Assembly: GCF_004368785.1 (NCBI RefSeq)
Contig: NZ_SODM01000001.1
Coordinates: 1,488,001-1,552,000 of the forward strand
DNA from: Flavobacterium sp. 270
Lineage (GTDB): Bacteria; Bacteroidota; Bacteroidia; Flavobacteriales; Flavobacteriaceae
Direction of reading: 5' to 3'
DNA length: 64,000 nucleotides
Positions 62,054 through 64,000 of this stretch are shown one piece after another. The first letter of the stretch is position 1, and every line of letters starts with the position of its first letter. Position numbers and translations under genes: made by a program. A model generated the notes under the pieces. The model was given only the letters and a program-made list of their open reading frames with translations, was not told where the DNA came from and ran no database searches.

Positions 62054-62457
62054 ATGTGCAAAGTCATTGCGAGGAACGAAGCAATCTCATGCAGATTAGA
62101 CATTTCATGTTTATCGATTTACTTTAATAGTGAGATTGCTTCGTTCCTCGCAATGACAAATCAAACCGTTTGTCATCCTGAGCAAAGTAGAAGGACCGCA
62201 AAGTATATCGACAAACATTAATAATTTTAGATTAATTAGTTTCTTACGTGGACTTCGACTCCGATCAGCTTGACAGACAAAAACAAGATTCAATGTCACC
62301 CTGAGCGAAGTCGAAGGACGCTTCAACAAAAGGTCTTCGACTGCGCTCAGACAGACATGGTAAAACCATCAAATTCCATAAAAAATAATTCTCTTAAGAC
62401 TCTCCTAATTGTTACCAGAAGCAACAACAAATTCTTTTAGATTCAAATATTAATCCT

Positions 62458-62465
62458 TACTTTTG
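62458..62465 (+). promoter_or_regulatory. -7 box of tpx
   Basis: TACTTTTG matches TAnnTTTG and lies 25 bases before the ATG at 62491. The -33 position holds tttag rather than TTG. Confidence 0.5.
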
Positions 62466-62490
62466 AACCTCATTAATTTAAACAAAAAAC

Positions 62491-62988
62491 ATGGCTTCAA
62501 TAACATTAGGAGGAAATCCAGTTCATACATCAGGCGAATTACCAGCAGTTGGTTCACAATTAGCTGATTTCAAATTAGTACAAAACGATTTATCAGTTGC
62601 TTCATTGAGTAATTTTGCTGGTAAAAAATTAGTTTTAAATATTTTCCCAAGTGTAGATACAGGAACTTGTGCAACTTCTGTTAGAACATTCAATGCAAGT
62701 GCAGGCAATTTAGAAAACACAACTGTTTTATGTATTTCCAGAGATTTACCATTTGCTCAAAAACGTTTCTGCGGGGCTGAAGGATTAGAAAATGTAGTGA
62801 ATCTATCTGATTTTCAAACTGGTTCTTTTGGTAAAGCAAACGGTTTAGAAATTGTTGACGGACCATTGGCAGGTTTACACTCAAGAGCTATTATTGTTGT
62901 TGACGAAAACGGAAAAATCACTCATACAGAACAGGTTGCAGAAATTGCAAACGAACCAAATTACGAAGCGGCTTTAGCAGCACTATAA
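62491..62988 (+). CDS. tpx: Thiol peroxidase (atypical 2-Cys peroxiredoxin)
   Basis: A 165-aa protein with peroxidatic C60 in P-S-V-D-T-G-T-C-A and resolving C94 in K-R-F-C-G-A-E, matching the C61/C95 layout of E. coli Tpx. It reduces lipid and alkyl hydroperoxides with thioredoxin. It is the first gene of a run with dgkA (8 bp) and ftsK (18 bp). Confidence 0.95.
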   Translation: MASITLGGNPVHTSGELPAVGSQLADFKLVQNDLSVASLSNFAGKKLVLNIFPSVDTGTCATSVRTFNASAGNLENTTVLCISRDLPFAQKRFCGAEGLENVVNLSDFQTGSFGKANGLEIVDGPLAGLHSRAIIVVDENGKITHTEQVAEIANEPNYEAALAAL

Positions 62989-62996
62989 TTTACAAA

Positions 62997-63371
62997 ATGG
63001 AATTCCAAAAAGACAATACTTTTGTTAAAGGCAGACTTAAAAGCGTTACTTACGCTTTTAAGGGTGCTGTAAAACTAATCAGTACCGAACATAGTGTTAT
63101 GGTACAATTTTCGTTAGGAATAATAATGACTATTGCTGGTTTTTATTTTCATATTTCTCATGAAGAATGGCTTTTTCAAACCCTTGCAATTGGTCTTGTA
63201 CTAAGTATTGAAGGTCTGAATACCGCTGTAGAAAAAGTAGCAGATTTTATTCATCCTAATTATCACGAAAGAATTGGATTTATTAAAGATATTGCTGCAG
63301 GAGCGGTATTTTTTGCCGCATTGACAGCAATAGCTATAGGCTTGATTATTTATATCCCCAAATTTATATAG
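62997..63371 (+). CDS. dgkA: Diacylglycerol/undecaprenol kinase family protein
   Basis: A 124-aa integral membrane protein with three helices. The family signature E-G-L-N-T-A-V-E-K-V-A-D and upstream S-T-E-H-S-V-M-V-Q are visible. In Gram-positive relatives it phosphorylates undecaprenol, in E. coli diacylglycerol; either is possible here. It is translated in the operon with tpx and ftsK. Confidence 0.9.
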   Translation: MEFQKDNTFVKGRLKSVTYAFKGAVKLISTEHSVMVQFSLGIIMTIAGFYFHISHEEWLFQTLAIGLVLSIEGLNTAVEKVADFIHPNYHERIGFIKDIAAGAVFFAALTAIAIGLIIYIPKFI

Positions 63372-63389
63372 GCAACAGGAAACGCAAGA

Positions 63390-64000
63390 ATGGCAAAAAC
63401 AACCAAAAAAGAAACTGTAAACAAAAAAAACGATTCCAAAACTGAGACTAAAAAATCTTGGAAGCTTACCAAACAACAAAAATTTGTTTTGGGCTGTCTT
63501 TTGGTACTATTTTCTGTAGCATTATTAGTTGCATTTATTTCTTTTTACGTAAACGGACAATGGCAGTTTGATCAAAGTGCTGTAAGCGAACTCGGAGATC
63601 GTACAGAAATAGTAGACAACTGGCTTGGAAAATTCGGAGCTTATCTTTCGGACTTGATTGTATATAAAGGTTTCGGACTTGCTTCTTTTGTATTTGTGCG
63701 TTTGTTTTTCCTTACGGGAATGTTTTTCGCGCTGGAACTTTCTACTTATAAATTAAAAAATATCTGGTTCTGGGATTTATTTGCCATTATCATTGTTTCT
63801 ATTTTATTCGGATTTTTTGCTACTTCAGCACCAGAATTGGGAGGAACAATTGGCTATGAATTAAATTTATTCCTGCAGGATTATATCGGGAAAACAGGAA
63901 CTTTGCTAACACTGCTTTTCGGGTTAATCGTTTATTTGATTTTTAAAATTAAATTATCCCCAGAAAAAATTCAATCGTATTTTGATTCTACTAAAAACGA
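63390..64000 (+). CDS. ftsK: DNA translocase FtsK, N-terminal membrane part (truncated by window end)
   Basis: It begins at the ATG 63390 and is open to the window end (about 203 residues visible). A Lys/Thr-rich cytoplasmic start is followed by four hydrophobic segments (about 29-50, 85-112, 127-147 and 170-190), as in FtsK 4TM domains. QFDQSAVSELGDRTEIVDNWLG between helices 1 and 2 is typical of Bacteroidota FtsK. The motor and gamma domains lie outside the window. It moves DNA at the division septum. Confidence 0.88.
   Translation, partial: MAKTTKKETVNKKNDSKTETKKSWKLTKQQKFVLGCLLVLFSVALLVAFISFYVNGQWQFDQSAVSELGDRTEIVDNWLGKFGAYLSDLIVYKGFGLASFVFVRLFFLTGMFFALELSTYKLKNIWFWDLFAIIIVSILFGFFATSAPELGGTIGYELNLFLQDYIGKTGTLLTLLFGLIVYLIFKIKLSPEKIQSYFDSTKN

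Larger units (their letters stand above)
61978..62490. repeat. 513-bp REP cluster before tpx
   Basis: The terminator at 62020-62053 is followed by a perfect 27-bp inverted repeat (62063-62089 with 62131-62157, gtcattgcgaggaacgaagc word). Then come CTGAGC-AAAGTAGAAGGA (62171-62195), the inverted TGGACTTCGACTCCG (62249-62265), CCTGAGCGAAGTCGAAGGAC (62298-62318) and inverted GTCTTCGACTGCGCTCAG (62332-62350). The tpx -7 box TACTTTTG is at 62458-62465. No gene was seen; a small open frame crossing 61952-62221 reads only repeat DNA. Confidence 0.75.

Noticed and set aside
61952..62221. 89-aa open frame running out of the DUF6952 gene
   Set aside because: It is made of REP words and terminator DNA; the peptide follows the repeat sequence.

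Overview
The window looks like chromosomal DNA of a Flavobacterium species (Bacteroidota, Flavobacteriia). The base composition is A+T-rich. Several genes are preceded by the Bacteroidota promoter pattern (a -7 box TAnnTTTG, in places with a TTG about 18-21 bases upstream), and strong Shine-Dalgarno sites are not seen. Gene families typical of flavobacteria are present: LytS/LytTR pairs, DUF4349 and DUF5694 proteins, GHL10 hydrolases and degenerate secreted amidohydrolases. Intergenic regions carry many short palindromic repeats. No rRNA, tRNA, CRISPR, IS element or prophage was found.

Layout. 1-3200: end of an esterase gene, an L-Ala-D/L-Glu-type dipeptide epimerase, a BioF-like PLP enzyme and a DUF1456 protein. 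3345-6119: a LytTR response regulator and its histidine kinase, then a secreted DUF5694 protein. 6348-15697: core metabolism, with sucC divergent from gltB-gltD (glutamate synthase) and then lysA. 15.7-20 kb: a visibly more A+T-rich accessory stretch with a HipA-like kinase/DUF3037 pair, an XRE regulator and small unknown proteins. 20-23 kb: DinB, an ArsR regulator with two tandem SRPBCC proteins, and an esterase. 23.1-37 kb: comM, a Gfo/Idh/MocA oxidoreductase, two secreted amidohydrolase-family proteins, an ammonium transporter, dsbD, tilS and a chorismate-utilising synthase. 37-42 kb: a DUF4349 lipoprotein, DoxX, lipocalin, lpdA and a ParE-type toxin-antitoxin operon with a third gene. 42-50 kb: an Lrp regulator divergent from a Cys/Met-metabolism PLP enzyme, an amino acid permease and a large FAD/Fe-S oxidoreductase. 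50-53 kb: an orphan small gene with a potentially structured leader, and a three-gene operon of unknown function encoding a coiled-coil membrane protein. 53-60.3 kb: a peptidoglycan-recycling group (anmK, GHL10 hydrolase, AmpG-like permease, NagZ-like GH3). 60.4-64 kb: thiol peroxide defence (2-Cys peroxiredoxin, thioredoxin, DUF6952, Tpx), diacylglycerol kinase and the start of ftsK.

How the parts fit. GltBD and Amt serve nitrogen assimilation. SucC and Lpd belong to the TCA cycle and 2-oxoacid dehydrogenases. AnmK, AmpG, NagZ and the epimerase at the left end can act on recycled murein sugars and peptides. DsbD, thioredoxin, peroxiredoxin and Tpx form a thiol-redox theme.

The least explained material is the HipA-like/DUF3037 pair, the coiled-coil membrane operon, the leader at 50575-50654, the third gene of the ParE operon, and the intergenic repeats. 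At least nine repeat word families occur only between genes. They often form perfect inverted repeats, sometimes nested or in tandem, and several are built from 7-9 base sub-periods. All functional names come from reading the translations; no database search was possible.
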